A stretch of 64,000 nt of DNA from Solibacillus sp. FSL R7-0682 (GTDB taxonomy: Bacteria; Bacillota; Bacilli; Bacillales_A; Planococcaceae): positions 1,074,001 through 1,138,000 of the forward strand of contig NZ_JBBOUI010000001.1 of assembly GCF_038005985.1 (NCBI RefSeq), read 5' to 3'. Below, in pieces: positions 1-9,614 of this stretch. Numbering within the stretch: position 1 is the stretch's first letter; each line of letters opens with the position of its first letter. The notes below the pieces were generated by a model. That model saw nothing but the letters and a program-made list of their open reading frames with translations. It was not told the DNA's origin and ran no database searches. Position numbers and translations under genes: made by a program.

Positions 1-519
<519 letters not shown>

Positions 520-541
520 TGTACAACGGAGATGACAGAAT

Positions 542-2302
542 ATGAGAAAAACGAAAATTGTATGTACGATTGGACCAGCAAGTGAATCACCAGAGATGTT
601 AGATAAATTAATCACTGCGGGAATGAATGTAGCACGGTTAAACTTCTCTCACGGAAATCATGAGGAGCATGCGATTCGAATTGCAGCAATTCGTGATGCA
701 TCAGAGCGTATGAAAAAACCAGTGGGCATTTTATTAGACACAAAAGGTCCAGAAATTCGTACACATTCGATGGAAAACGGAGAATTACACTTAGTTACTG
801 GACAAGTAATCGATATTTCAATGACAGAAGTTTTAGGCAACGAATCTGTTTTTTCTGTTACGTATGAACGATTAATTGAAGACGTTGAGCAAAATGACAT
901 TATTTTATTGGATGATGGATTAATTCAATTACGTGTGCTAGCAAAAGATTTAGAAGCAGGTCGTATTCATACAATCGTTGAAAACGCAGGTATTTTAAAA
1001 AATAAAAAAGGTGTAAACGTTCCGGGTGTATCAGTGAAATTACCTGGTATTACAGAGAAAGATGCAGCGGATATTTTATTCGGTATCGATCAAGGCGTAG
1101 ACTTTATTGCAGCATCATTTGTACGTACTGCTAAGGATGTATTAGAAATTCGTGAGTTATTAGAGCAAAATAATGGTAGCCACATTCAAATTATCCCAAA
1201 AATTGAAAACCAAGAAGGCGTAGATAATATCGATGAAATTATCGAAGTTTCAGATGGTTTAATGGTAGCACGTGGAGATTTAGGAGTTGAAATTCCAGCT
1301 GAAGAAGTACCGCTTGTTCAAAAGTCCTTAATTAAAAAATGTAATCAAGTAGGTAAACCAGTTATTACAGCAACTCAAATGTTAGACTCGATGCAACGCA
1401 ACCCGCGTCCAACACGTGCGGAAGCATCAGACGTAGCAAACGCTATTTTTGATGGTACAGATGCAATTATGTTATCAGGTGAAACGGCTGCTGGTCTTTA
1501 TCCAGTAGAATCAGTTACAACAATGAACAAAATTGCATTACGTACAGAAAATTCATTAGACTATCGTGCAATTGTAACGCAACGTAGCCGCGAAAAAGGA
1601 GCGAATATGACAGAGGCAATTTCACAAGCTGTTGCCTTTACATCTATTAATTTAGGTGTAAGTGCCGTATTAGCGCCAACAGAAAGTGGAAACACGGCAC
1701 GCATGATTGCGAAGTATCGCCCTGGTGTATCCATTATCGCCGTAACAAGTCAGACTACTACTGCTCAAAAATTAACATTAGTTTGGGGCGTTAAGCCAAT
1801 CGTGACACAGCGTGTGACGACAACAGATGAAATTTTAGAGCTTTCAGTTGATGAAGCATTAAAATATGAATATGTAAGTCACGGGGATGTTGTTATCATT
1901 ACTGCAGGTGTACCAGTTGGTGAAGCTGGGACAACGAACTTAATGAAAGTACACGTGATCGGGGATTTATTGGCACGTGGTCAAGGAATTGGTAAAGCTT
2001 CCGTAGTAGGTAAAGCAATTATCGCAAAAAATGCGGGTGAAGCATTAGCCTATGATACAGAAGGAGCAATCATTGTTACGGTTGGTACGGACCGTGAAAT
2101 GATGCCAGCAATTGAAAACTGTGTAGGGATTATTACAGAAGAGGGTGGCTTAACGAGTCATGCAGCTGTGGTTGGCCTTAGCCTTGGTATTCCTGTCATT
2201 GTTGGTGTGAAAGAAGCAACAACATTGATCCGCAGTGGTCAAGAAATTACAATGGATGCAGAAACTGGCGTAATTTATAAAGGACATGCAAGCGTACTAT
2301 AA
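542..2302 (+). CDS. pyk: Pyruvate kinase with C-terminal PEP-utiliser domain
   Basis: Converts phosphoenolpyruvate and ADP to pyruvate and ATP, the last glycolytic step. The 586-residue product is the long Bacillales form: a catalytic barrel with [12 protein letters not shown] near residue 30, the lysine-containing PKIENQEG near 220 and [10 protein letters not shown] near 280, then an extra domain of about 110 residues. That extra domain resembles the phosphohistidine domain of PEP-utilising enzymes and keeps [13 protein letters not shown], including the histidine. An AGGAG-like site (acggag) precedes the ATG. It is cotranscribed with pfkA and followed by a strong terminator. Confidence 0.98.
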   Translation: MRKTKIVCTIGPASESPEMLDKLITAGMNVARLNFSHGNHEEHAIRIAAIRDASERMKKPVGILLDTKGPEIRTHSMENGELHLVTGQVIDISMTEVLGNESVFSVTYERLIEDVEQNDIILLDDGLIQLRVLAKDLEAGRIHTIVENAGILKNKKGVNVPGVSVKLPGITEKDAADILFGIDQGVDFIAASFVRTAKDVLEIRELLEQNNGSHIQIIPKIENQEGVDNIDEIIEVSDGLMVARGDLGVEIPAEEVPLVQKSLIKKCNQVGKPVITATQMLDSMQRNPRPTRAEASDVANAIFDGTDAIMLSGETAAGLYPVESVTTMNKIALRTENSLDYRAIVTQRSREKGANMTEAISQAVAFTSINLGVSAVLAPTESGNTARMIAKYRPGVSIIAVTSQTTTAQKLTLVWGVKPIVTQRVTTTDEILELSVDEALKYEYVSHGDVVIITAGVPVGEAGTTNLMKVHVIGDLLARGQGIGKASVVGKAIIAKNAGEALAYDTEGAIIVTVGTDREMMPAIENCVGIITEEGGLTSHAAVVGLSLGIPVIVGVKEATTLIRSGQEITMDAETGVIYKGHASVL

Positions 2303-2311
2303 AATTTCTAG

Positions 2312-2349
2312 AGCTGCTCGAGAATGGTCTACTCGAGCAGCTTTTTTTG
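2312..2349 (+). terminator. Rho-independent terminator of pfkA-pyk
   Basis: A perfect 11-bp inverted repeat (agctgctcgag / ctcgagcagct) with a 9-base loop is followed by seven T residues, just after the pyk stop. Confidence 0.95.
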
Positions 2350-2399
2350 AAACCTTTTAGCTAATAATTCGTATATAAACTATAGAGGAGGCAATTGTC

Positions 2400-2789
2400 A
2401 TGAAAAAATTGTTAATTGGATTACTTGCACTTGTTTTCGCTGAAATCGCACTATTTATAGTAGTTGGAAATGCGATCGGTGTTTTCTATACATTATTATT
2501 AATTGTTTTTACATCAGTAGCCGGGGTATTAATTGCCAAGAAACGCGGTACAAAATCTGTCCAGGATATTCAAAAAAGCTTAGCTGAAGGGCAACCACCT
2601 GGTATTCCAATGATCGAAACATTTATGATCTTTATTGGGGGGATTTTATTAGCTCTACCTGGATTTTTAACAGATTTAATTGGGTTATTATTTGTTTTAG
2701 GAATTACAAGAAATTTATTTAAGCCACTCATTTTTTACGTCTTACGTAAAAAAATGAAAAATGGACAAGTTGTTATTTTGCAAAGATAG
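2400..2789 (+). CDS. fxsA: FxsA family inner-membrane protein
   Basis: A 129-residue protein with an N-terminal membrane segment (about 4-22), a second (about 27-45) and a long hydrophobic stretch near 78-100, ending in a basic tail. The pattern and the segment LLALPGFLTDLIGLLFVL match FxsA, a small membrane protein first described in E. coli as relieving F-plasmid exclusion of phage T7; its cellular role is not settled. The ATG has a GAGGAGG site upstream. It sits alone between the pyk terminator and convergent ytvI, whose stop overlaps its 3' end by 17 bases. Confidence 0.9.
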   Translation: MKKLLIGLLALVFAEIALFIVVGNAIGVFYTLLLIVFTSVAGVLIAKKRGTKSVQDIQKSLAEGQPPGIPMIETFMIFIGGILLALPGFLTDLIGLLFVLGITRNLFKPLIFYVLRKKMKNGQVVILQR

Positions 2790-3741
2790 TACTTTGTTTT
2801 AGCTTTAAGGCGATTACTAAAAAGATTGGGCTAAGTAAGATGCCATAAAAACCAAAAATTAATACAGAGCCAGCGCTAATTAAGAATGTATGAATCATGC
2901 GAATATGAAGTGTATGTGACCAAAGCATTGATTCTGTTAGCTGCCTTGTAATTTGTACGAAAATGTAAAGGACAACGAGAGCCAGCGCAAGAAAATGGTT
3001 TTGTACAAAAAAATGGTAAATAGCAAGTGGGATTAGAAAAAGCCCGATGCCTAAAAAGGGAAGAATGTCCGCTAAAGCAATAACGAATGCTGTCATAATA
3101 GGAGCGCTAAAGGATAAAAAGTAAAACCCAATACTAAGTAAAATGAATGTAAGTGTAAAAAGCTGAAGCTCCACAAAAATAAAATAGCTAATAAGTGACA
3201 TCGCTTTTGCAAAATAGCGAGACCACTCTTCTCGATAGGCTTTTGGGGTATATGTAAAAAACCAAAGTCTATTTTTTTTGCTTTCAAAGAGTGAAAAGTA
3301 AAACGTAATTGTAAATAAAAATAAATCAAACAATGAATTTAAGCTGTTTTTAACGGTATCAATAAGAAATATTGTAATGTCGTTCAATATCGTTGAAAGC
3401 TTTTCTATGATGTATGGCACTAATGGATCTTCGATGTATTTTAAAGAAAAGGAATACAATGTCGTTTGAACGGAAGGAAGAAGCTGCAACAAACTTTGAA
3501 TAAGTAAAAAACCAATTACACCAACTAGAGAGAAGATTGTAAGCGAAAGAAATATTACAATGAGTGGGAATGGTAGTTTTGTTAGGCGTTTAAAAAAATC
3601 AAATATAGGGAATAGTATATATGCAAGAAAAAGTCCTAAAGCAATAGGAAAAGTGAAATAAATTAATGCAAAATAAAGTAACATAATGACATATTTACCA
3701 CTTTTTGAAAGGAAACTATCGAAACTATTTTGTTGAATCAC
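2773..3741 (-). CDS. ytvI: YtvI-like sporulation membrane protein (AI-2E exporter family)
   Basis: A 322-residue polytopic membrane protein with about eight hydrophobic segments and the AI-2E/PerM-type C-terminal organisation (FLISAGSVLIFGFYGILLSPIF). In Bacillus, YtvI is an integral membrane protein of this superfamily linked to sporulation and lies beside fxsA and citZ, as here. The start is GTG with AGGAG about 8 bases upstream on the minus strand. It is transcribed convergently with fxsA; no separate terminator hairpin is seen in the overlap. The transported substrate is unknown. Confidence 0.85.
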   Translation of the reverse strand: MIQQNSFDSFLSKSGKYVIMLLYFALIYFTFPIALGLFLAYILFPIFDFFKRLTKLPFPLIVIFLSLTIFSLVGVIGFLLIQSLLQLLPSVQTTLYSFSLKYIEDPLVPYIIEKLSTILNDITIFLIDTVKNSLNSLFDLFLFTITFYFSLFESKKNRLWFFTYTPKAYREEWSRYFAKAMSLISYFIFVELQLFTLTFILLSIGFYFLSFSAPIMTAFVIALADILPFLGIGLFLIPLAIYHFFVQNHFLALALVVLYIFVQITRQLTESMLWSHTLHIRMIHTFLISAGSVLIFGFYGILLSPIFLVIALKLKQSTIFAK

Positions 3742-3851
3742 TCAATTCACTCCTAAATTATGCCATATATATCTCGTTAGAATCATTAAATTCTCTTTAA
3801 AACACAAAATCTATCACCTATGCTTTTTTTTCTTAAAATCAGAGGATTTCA

Positions 3852-3880
3852 TTCACAAAGCCGTCAAAATTGATTATAAT
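3852..3880 (+). promoter_or_regulatory. Sigma-A-type promoter of citZ
   Basis: TTCACA (3852-3857), a 17-base spacer, then a perfect TATAAT (3875-3880). The predicted start of transcription is near 3887, about 115 bases upstream of citZ. Confidence 0.75.
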
Positions 3881-3885
3881 GAGTT

Positions 3886-3901
3886 GTGTAAGCGATTTAC
3901 T
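3886..3901 (+). promoter_or_regulatory. Candidate CcpA cre site at the citZ transcription start
   Basis: The bases gtgtaagcgatttact match the cre consensus WTGNAARCGNWWWCAW perfectly over the TGNAARCGNWWW core and fail at the 3' CA. The site covers the predicted transcription start, a repressing position. Catabolite control of citZ is known in B. subtilis; this exact site is an inference. Confidence 0.45.
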
Positions 3902-4001
3902 TATAGGTTCATTGAGCAGAACAATATGAGTGTAACTCTTTTATAGAAAGAAAAGAAAGCACTTACAAAACTAATTTATTAAGTGAAGGAGCGATTTTTT
4001 T

Positions 4002-5117
4002 ATGTCAGCAACTAAAGGTTTAGAAGGTATCGTAGCAGCGGAATCTAAGATCAGTTCTATTATCGATGATACACTTACATATGTAGGTTATGGCATCGAC
4101 GACCTTACTAACAACGCTACATTTGAAGAAGTAGTATTTTTATTATGGAACACACGTTTACCAAACGCAGAAGAATTAGCTAACTTAAAAGCAGAATTAG
4201 CTAAAAACATGGAGATTCCATCGGCAATTACTGATTTATTCAAATCTATGCCATTAAACACAGTACACCCAATGGCTGCACTACGTACAGCTGTATCTAT
4301 GTTAGGTACATTTGACGATGAAGCAGACGTAATGGAAGCAGAAGCTAACTACCGTAAAGCAATTCGTTTACAAGCGAAAATTGGTACAGTAGTAACTACT
4401 TTTGCACGTGTACGTCAAGGTAAAGAGCCATTAGCTCCAAAACCAGAATTAGGTTATGCAGCTAACTTCTTATATATGTTAACTGGTGAAGAGCCAGAAG
4501 CAATCGCAATAGAAGCATTTGACAAAGCGTTAATTCTACACGCTGACCACGAGTTAAACGCTTCAACATTCACTGCACGTGTATGTGTAGCTACATTATC
4601 AGATGTTTATTCTGGTGTTACTGCTGCAATCGGCGCATTAAAAGGCCCATTACACGGTGGTGCTAACGAGCAAGTTATGAAAATGTTAACTGAAATCGGT
4701 TCATTAGATAACGTAGAAGCTTGGGTACAAAACAAACTTGATAACAAAGAAAAAATCATGGGCTTCGGTCACCGCGTATACCGTAAAGGCGACCCACGTG
4801 CACCTCACTTACGTGTAATGTCTGAAAAGTTAACTAAGTTAACTGGTAAACCAGAATTATACGATATGTCAGTGAAAATTCACGACATGATCGTTGAGCA
4901 AAAGAACCTACCTGCAAACGTAGACTTCTTCTCAGCATCAGTATATGATTCTTTAGGTATCGAGCATGACTTATTCACACCAATCTTTGCAGTATCTCGT
5001 ACTTCAGGTTGGGTAGCGCACATTTTAGAGCAGTATGCAAACAACCGCTTAATCCGTCCACGTGCGGAATATGTTGGTCCAGATATGCAAAAATACATTC
5101 CAATTAACGAGCGCTAA
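4002..5117 (+). CDS. citZ: Citrate synthase
   Basis: Condenses oxaloacetate and acetyl-CoA to citrate at the entry of the TCA cycle. The 371-residue length fits the short Gram-positive/type II enzyme. The catalytic triad can be placed: His218 in GPLHGGANE, His257 in GFGHRVYRKGDPR and Asp308 in NVDFFSASVY. GAAGGAG precedes the ATG. It heads the citZ-icd-mdh series known from Bacillus, driven by the promoter near 3852-3880. Codon use (many TTA, GTA, CGT) suggests high expression. Confidence 0.98.
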   Translation: MSATKGLEGIVAAESKISSIIDDTLTYVGYGIDDLTNNATFEEVVFLLWNTRLPNAEELANLKAELAKNMEIPSAITDLFKSMPLNTVHPMAALRTAVSMLGTFDDEADVMEAEANYRKAIRLQAKIGTVVTTFARVRQGKEPLAPKPELGYAANFLYMLTGEEPEAIAIEAFDKALILHADHELNASTFTARVCVATLSDVYSGVTAAIGALKGPLHGGANEQVMKMLTEIGSLDNVEAWVQNKLDNKEKIMGFGHRVYRKGDPRAPHLRVMSEKLTKLTGKPELYDMSVKIHDMIVEQKNLPANVDFFSASVYDSLGIEHDLFTPIFAVSRTSGWVAHILEQYANNRLIRPRAEYVGPDMQKYIPINER

Positions 5118-5139
5118 TTAAAAAAGTATGTTAAAATAT

Positions 5140-5167
5140 CTAGGATTGTGTACTAACACAGTCCTAG
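5140..5167 (+). promoter_or_regulatory. Intercistronic hairpin between citZ and icd
   Basis: An 11-bp inverted repeat (one G-U pair) with a six-base loop lies between citZ and icd. It is not followed by a clear T run, so it looks like an mRNA-stabilising or partial-attenuation element, not a full terminator. Inference only. Confidence 0.55.
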
Positions 5168-5196
5168 ATTTATGATTATTAGGAGGCAAATTTCCA

Positions 5197-6459
5197 ATGA
5201 CTAACAAAATTGTAGTAGAAAACGGTAAATTAATCGTTCCAAACAGTCCTGTTATCCCATTCATCGAGGGTGACGGAATTGGTCCAGATATCTGGGCTGC
5301 GGCTTCTCGCGTTATTGACGCAGCAGTAGAAAAAGCTTACAACGGCGAAAAGAAAATCGAGTGGTTAGAAGTATTAGCGGGTGAAAAAGCATTCAACCAA
5401 ACTGGTGAATGGTTACCACAAGAAACTTTAGATAAAATCAACGAATACTTAATCGCAATTAAAGGTCCTTTAACAACTCCAATCGGTGGCGGTATCCGTT
5501 CCCTAAACGTAGCATTACGTCAACAACTTGACTTATATGTATGCTTACGCCCAGTACGTCACTTTGATGGTGTACCTTCTCCAGTTAAACGTCCAGAAGA
5601 TGTTAACATGGTAATTTTCCGTGAAAACACTGAAGATATCTATGCTGGTATCGAATTTGAAGCTGGTTCTGACCAAGCTAAAAAAATTATCGACTTCTTA
5701 CAAACAGAATTCGGTACAAAAAACATTCGTTTCCCAGAAACTTCAGGTATCGGTGTAAAACCTGTATCTAAAGAAGGTACTGAGCGTTTAGTACGTTCTG
5801 CTATCGAATATGCTATCAAACACAACCAACCAACTGTTACTTTAGTACACAAAGGTAACATCATGAAGTTCACTGAAGGTGGATTCAAAAAATGGGGTTA
5901 TGAATTAGCTGAAAAAGAATTCGGTGCACAAGTATTCACTTGGAACCAATATGATGCAATTAAAGCTGAGCAAGGCGAAGCGGCTGCTAACGAAGCACAA
6001 GCTAAAGCTGTAGCTGAAGGCAAAATCATCGTAAAAGATTCTATCGCTGATATCTTCTTACAACAAATCTTAACTCGTCCAAATGAGTTTGACGTAGTAG
6101 CTACAATGAACTTAAACGGTGACTACATCTCTGATGCATTAGCTGCTCAAGTTGGTGGTATTGGTATCGCTCCAGGTGCTAACATTAACTACGTAACTGG
6201 TCACGCTATTTTCGAAGCTACTCACGGTACTGCTCCTAAATATGCTGGACAAGATAAAGTAAACCCATCTTCAGTATTATTATCAGGCGTATTAATGCTT
6301 GAGCACTTAGGATGGCAAGAAGCTGCGGACTTAATTACGAACTCTGTAGAGAAAACTATCTCTTCTAAGTATGTTACTTATGACTTCGCACGTTTAATGG
6401 ATGGCGCAACAGAAGTTAAATGTTCTGAGTTCGCTACTCGTTTAATCGAAAACTTCTAA
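5197..6459 (+). CDS. icd: Isocitrate dehydrogenase (NADP-type)
   Basis: Oxidatively decarboxylates isocitrate to 2-oxoglutarate. The 420-residue length and the motifs [20 protein letters not shown] (substrate-binding segment with the regulatory serine seen in the E. coli enzyme), [17 protein letters not shown] and [18 protein letters not shown] are those of bacterial NADP-dependent Icd. AGGAGG lies 10 bases before the ATG. It follows citZ after 79 bases that contain a hairpin, so it is probably part of the same transcript. A terminator follows before mdh. Confidence 0.98.
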   Translation: MTNKIVVENGKLIVPNSPVIPFIEGDGIGPDIWAAASRVIDAAVEKAYNGEKKIEWLEVLAGEKAFNQTGEWLPQETLDKINEYLIAIKGPLTTPIGGGIRSLNVALRQQLDLYVCLRPVRHFDGVPSPVKRPEDVNMVIFRENTEDIYAGIEFEAGSDQAKKIIDFLQTEFGTKNIRFPETSGIGVKPVSKEGTERLVRSAIEYAIKHNQPTVTLVHKGNIMKFTEGGFKKWGYELAEKEFGAQVFTWNQYDAIKAEQGEAAANEAQAKAVAEGKIIVKDSIADIFLQQILTRPNEFDVVATMNLNGDYISDALAAQVGGIGIAPGANINYVTGHAIFEATHGTAPKYAGQDKVNPSSVLLSGVLMLEHLGWQEAADLITNSVEKTISSKYVTYDFARLMDGATEVKCSEFATRLIENF

Positions 6460-6596
6460 TTATAGCTTAAAACTTGCCATTTTATGTGAAATTATTAACA
6501 ATTTATTTTAATTTGAATAATATTGTGAACATAATAAATCACTATAAAGGCACTTATTTACATTACCTATATAAGTTTCAAATAAATAGTAGTAAG

Positions 6597-6632
6597 AAAA
6601 AGGGAGAGAGCATTATGTTTTCTCCCTTTTTT
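6597..6632 (+). terminator. Terminator after icd
   Basis: An 11-bp stem (aaaaagggaga / tctcccttttt) with a 13-base loop and a terminal T run lies 138 bases after icd and 48 before mdh. mdh therefore depends partly on read-through or its own promoter. Confidence 0.8.
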
Positions 6633-6653
6633 GTACAACATAAAGTTATACAA
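6631..6653 (+). promoter_or_regulatory. Inverted repeat upstream of mdh
   Basis: ttgtacaac and gttatacaa form a 9-5-9 inverted repeat (8 of 9 paired) that begins in the T tract of the preceding terminator and ends 26 bases before mdh. It could be an operator or a second small hairpin; no known family was recognised. Confidence 0.35.
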
Positions 6654-6679
6654 TAATGTTTTGAATAGGAGCGATTCTG

Positions 6680-7618
6680 ATGGTGTTGAAACGTAAAAAG
6701 ATTTCCGTAATTGGTAGTGGATTTACAGGGGCAACAGCTGCATTTTTAACAGCCCAAAAAGAATTAGGTGATGTTGTACTATTGGATATTCCAAATGCAG
6801 AAAACCCAACAAAAGGGAAAGCATTAGATATGTGGGAAGCCGCACCTGTTCAAGGTTTTGATTCCTATGTGAAAGGCACTTCAAACTATGAAGATACAGC
6901 AAATTCTGACATCGTATTAATTACTGCAGGAGTTGCGCGTAAACCAGGTATGAGTCGTGACGATTTAGTTCAAATCAATCAAGGCGTTATGAAGTCTGTT
7001 TCGAAGGAAATCGCTCGTACGTCGCCGAACGCAACAATAATTGTATTAACAAATCCTGTAGATGCAATGACATATACAGTATTTAAAGAGACTGGATTCC
7101 CGAAAAATCGTGTAATAGGTCAATCAGGGGTGCTTGATACTGCTCGCTTCCGTGCATTCGTTGCAGAAGAGTTAAATGTATCTGTAAAAGATATAACAGC
7201 GTTAGTATTAGGTGGGCATGGTGATACAATGGTTCCATTGACACGTTATGCATCTGTAGGTGGAGTTCCATTGGAAAGCCTTATCCCTTCTGAACGTCTA
7301 GAGCAAATTGTTCAGCGTACACGTGTGGGTGGTGGTGAAATTGTAAACTTATTAGGAAATGGTTCTGCCTATTATGCACCAGCAGCAGCGATGGTGGAAA
7401 TGGCAGAAGCAGTTTTAAAAGATCAAAAACGAATTTTACCATCCATTGCATATTTAGAGGGCGAGTACGGCTATGATGGAATTTATTTAGGTGTGCCAAC
7501 ACTATTAGGTGCAAATGGAATAGAGAAGATTTTTGAGTTACAATTAACAAACGATGAAAAAGTTGCATTAGATCATTCAGCAGAAGCTGTAAAAGATGTA
7601 ATGAACGCTTTAATTTAA
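6680..7618 (+). CDS. mdh: Malate dehydrogenase
   Basis: Interconverts malate and oxaloacetate with NAD, the last TCA step. The 312-residue product belongs to the LDH-like MDH family common in Bacillus. It has the nucleotide-binding start [13 protein letters not shown], the substrate-discriminating arginine region [22 protein letters not shown], and catalytic His180 in [17 protein letters not shown] lies about 11 bases before the ATG. It is the third gene of the citZ-icd-mdh set, but a terminator and a 220-base gap separate it from icd. Confidence 0.97.
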   Translation: MVLKRKKISVIGSGFTGATAAFLTAQKELGDVVLLDIPNAENPTKGKALDMWEAAPVQGFDSYVKGTSNYEDTANSDIVLITAGVARKPGMSRDDLVQINQGVMKSVSKEIARTSPNATIIVLTNPVDAMTYTVFKETGFPKNRVIGQSGVLDTARFRAFVAEELNVSVKDITALVLGGHGDTMVPLTRYASVGGVPLESLIPSERLEQIVQRTRVGGGEIVNLLGNGSAYYAPAAAMVEMAEAVLKDQKRILPSIAYLEGEYGYDGIYLGVPTLLGANGIEKIFELQLTNDEKVALDHSAEAVKDVMNALI

Positions 7619-7685
7619 GTATGATTAACCTAAGTGAAGTATAAATTAAAAATTGCCCGCTTGGATTAAGATTGGATTTGAAAAG

Positions 7686-8594
7686 ATGTCAAAGCAACAA
7701 AAGTTAGAAAGAAAAATATTATGGTTATCCCTAAGTACAGGTCTGTTTTTTGTACTTTTTGAGTTTATAATTGCTATTTATACTAAATCCCAGTCCGTAT
7801 TGATGGATGCTGCTTACGATGCATCGGAATTATTAATGATTGGTTTGACTTTATTTTTAATTCCTTTGTTTCATCGACCTATTTCGGAAAAACATCCTTT
7901 TGGATATGCTCAAATTGAGTCCTTTTTAGTAATTATTAAAGGTTTTATGTTATTAGCAGTTACATTAGGGTTGTCTGCAAATAGCGTAGAAATTGCATTA
8001 TCCGGAGGAAACATTATAGATGGAAAATTGGTTTCTATTTTTCAATTTATTATTGCATTAGCAAGTTTAGTTGTACTGTATTTTATGATGCGTATAAATA
8101 AATCATTGTCTTCACCAATCATCAAAATGGAGATTTATGGATGGAAAATTGATGTAGTCTACAGTATTGGAATGGGTATTGCTTTTTTTGCTTCTACTTT
8201 TCTTGAAGGAACAAAGTTAGCATTTATTTCACCCTATTTTGACCAAATAATTGCTGTACTGATTATCTTATTTATGTTGCCAGAAGCTTTAAAAATGCTA
8301 ATCCGTGCGATTAAAGACGTATTTTTATTTTCACCTGAAAAAGAAGTGATGGAGAAAGTGAAAGGGATTTGCGAAGACGTATTAAGAGATACAGATTTAC
8401 AAGCCGTATTTTATGATGTTACTCGGACTGGAAGAAGAATGTGGGTTTCGATTTATTTTAATTCTTCTAAAGACTATTTACATGTTGAAGCATTAGAAAA
8501 TATAACAAATCAAATAAATATTGAACTAGCAGAGCATATTGAAAATTGTGTCTGTGAATTAGTCTTGGCTAAAAGAGATTCAAAGTATTTATAA
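7686..8594 (+). CDS. Cation diffusion facilitator family transporter, atypical metal site
   Basis: A 302-residue protein with about six membrane segments and a C-terminal cytoplasmic domain, as in CDF metal exporters. The segment QSVLMDAAYDASELLMIG aligns with the CDF TM2 metal site and keeps the DxxxD spacing. In TM5 (GWKIDVVYSIG) only one acidic residue remains where HxxxD or DxxxD is usual, so metal choice or activity may differ. I prefer ATG 7686 to an upstream TTG at 7653 because the family starts there, though neither has a strong ribosome site. It is a single gene between mdh and phoP. Confidence 0.75.
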   Translation: MSKQQKLERKILWLSLSTGLFFVLFEFIIAIYTKSQSVLMDAAYDASELLMIGLTLFLIPLFHRPISEKHPFGYAQIESFLVIIKGFMLLAVTLGLSANSVEIALSGGNIIDGKLVSIFQFIIALASLVVLYFMMRINKSLSSPIIKMEIYGWKIDVVYSIGMGIAFFASTFLEGTKLAFISPYFDQIIAVLIILFMLPEALKMLIRAIKDVFLFSPEKEVMEKVKGICEDVLRDTDLQAVFYDVTRTGRRMWVSIYFNSSKDYLHVEALENITNQINIELAEHIENCVCELVLAKRDSKYL

Positions 8595-8642
8595 TTTTTG
8601 ATGTGTTTATTTTTGTTTTAATTTTGCGTGAGATTCTAAAAT

Positions 8643-8690
8643 AGAATGGCTTCTATCGCATTTATGATGTGGCAGCCATTCTGTTTTGGG
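8643..8690 (+). terminator. Terminator after the CDF gene
   Basis: agaatggct and agccattct form a 9-bp stem with a 22-base loop, followed by a T-rich stretch interrupted by GGG. Confidence 0.6.
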
Positions 8691-8748
8691 TTTTTAGAAA
8701 AGGAAATGGAAGTAAAAAAGGAAAACGAAGAATTACTTACATCTCTAT

Positions 8749-8777
8749 TTGTACTTTTTATAAAAAGTTGATACTAT
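8749..8777 (+). promoter_or_regulatory. Promoter upstream of phoPR
   Basis: TTGTAC, a 17-base spacer and TACTAT, about 125 bases before phoP. Classic TTHACA PhoP-box repeats are not obvious nearby. Confidence 0.5.
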
Positions 8778-8855
8778 GAATGTAGACTCTAGTTGCTTCA
8801 CTTGCTTGCGATGATGAGGTTATGAAAGTTTCACCACCATACAAAGAAATGGAAT

Positions 8856-8887
8856 AATTGATTTGAAATGGGGGTTTCAAATCGATT
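8856..8887 (+). promoter_or_regulatory. Hairpin directly before the phoP ribosome-binding site
   Basis: gatttgaaa and tttcaaatc (8860-8868 and 8875-8883) form a perfect 9-bp stem around a TGGGGG loop, extendable outward by about four pairs. It ends three bases before GGAGGA of phoP. The position suggests an effect on translation or RNA stability; this is inference. Confidence 0.5.
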
Positions 8888-8903
8888 TTGGAGGAAGCAC
8901 ATA

Positions 8904-9614
8904 ATGGGAAAAACGATTTTAGTAGTAGAAGATGAAATTTCAATTGCTACATTATTAAAATACAATTTAGAGCAGGCAGGCTATTCGGTACTGCTGGCAC
9001 ATGATGGTCAGGCTGGATTAGATACTGCTGTGGAGCAATCACCAGATCTAATGCTACTGGATTTAATGTTGCCAAAGTTAGATGGAGTAGAGGTTTGTAA
9101 GGAGCTACGTAGATTACGTATTAATATTCCAATTATTATGTTAACTGCTCGTGATGACGAGTTTGATAAAGTGCTTGGTTTAGAACTTGGCGCAGATGAT
9201 TATATGACAAAACCATTTAGCCCACGTGAAGTGATCGCACGCGTAAAGGCCGTGTTACGACGTTTTTCTGTGCCCGTTATTGAAGAAGTTGTGGAAACAG
9301 ATGAAGTCGTATACTCATTTGGAAAGCTTCAAGTATATCCTGAAAGATTTGAGGCATTTATCGATGAACAATCATTAGAGTTCACACCAAAGGAATTTGA
9401 ACTTTTAGTATACTTATTAGAAAATAAAAACCGTGTGTTAACACGAGATCAGCTTCTAAGCGCAGTTTGGAATTATGATTTTGCCGGGGATACACGTATT
9501 GTTGATGTGCATATTAGCCATTTGCGCGATAAAATTGAAGAAAATAGCCGTAAACCGGTATATATTAAGACAATTCGTGGTTTAGGTTATAAGTTTGAGG
9601 AGCCAAAAAAATAA
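8904..9614 (+). CDS. phoP: Phosphate-response regulator PhoP (OmpR family)
   Basis: A 236-residue response regulator with a receiver domain (phospho-acceptor Asp53 in MLLDLMLPKLDG, conserved lysine in DYMTKPFSPRE) and an OmpR-type winged helix (TRIVDVHISHLRDKIEE, TIRGLGYKF). Its place between mdh and polA, with the kinase next to it, matches PhoP of the phosphate-starvation system of Bacillus. I chose ATG 8904, which has GGAGGA 9 bases upstream, over a longer frame starting at 8868 that has no ribosome site and would add a non-family extension. The stop overlaps the phoR start by one base. Confidence 0.93.
   Translation: MGKTILVVEDEISIATLLKYNLEQAGYSVLLAHDGQAGLDTAVEQSPDLMLLDLMLPKLDGVEVCKELRRLRINIPIIMLTARDDEFDKVLGLELGADDYMTKPFSPREVIARVKAVLRRFSVPVIEEVVETDEVVYSFGKLQVYPERFEAFIDEQSLEFTPKEFELLVYLLENKNRVLTRDQLLSAVWNYDFAGDTRIVDVHISHLRDKIEENSRKPVYIKTIRGLGYKFEEPKK

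Larger units (their letters stand above)
8595..8903. other. Intergenic region between the CDF gene and phoP
   Basis: No gene is seen. It holds a terminator-like hairpin (8643-8690), a sigma-A-type promoter (TTGTAC 8749-8754, 17-base spacer, TACTAT 8772-8777) and a stable hairpin directly before the phoP ribosome-binding site. Confidence 0.7.

Noticed and set aside
6474-6656. A 60-codon open frame between icd and mdh
   Set aside because: It crosses the icd terminator hairpin, has no ribosome site and an atypical, low-complexity composition.
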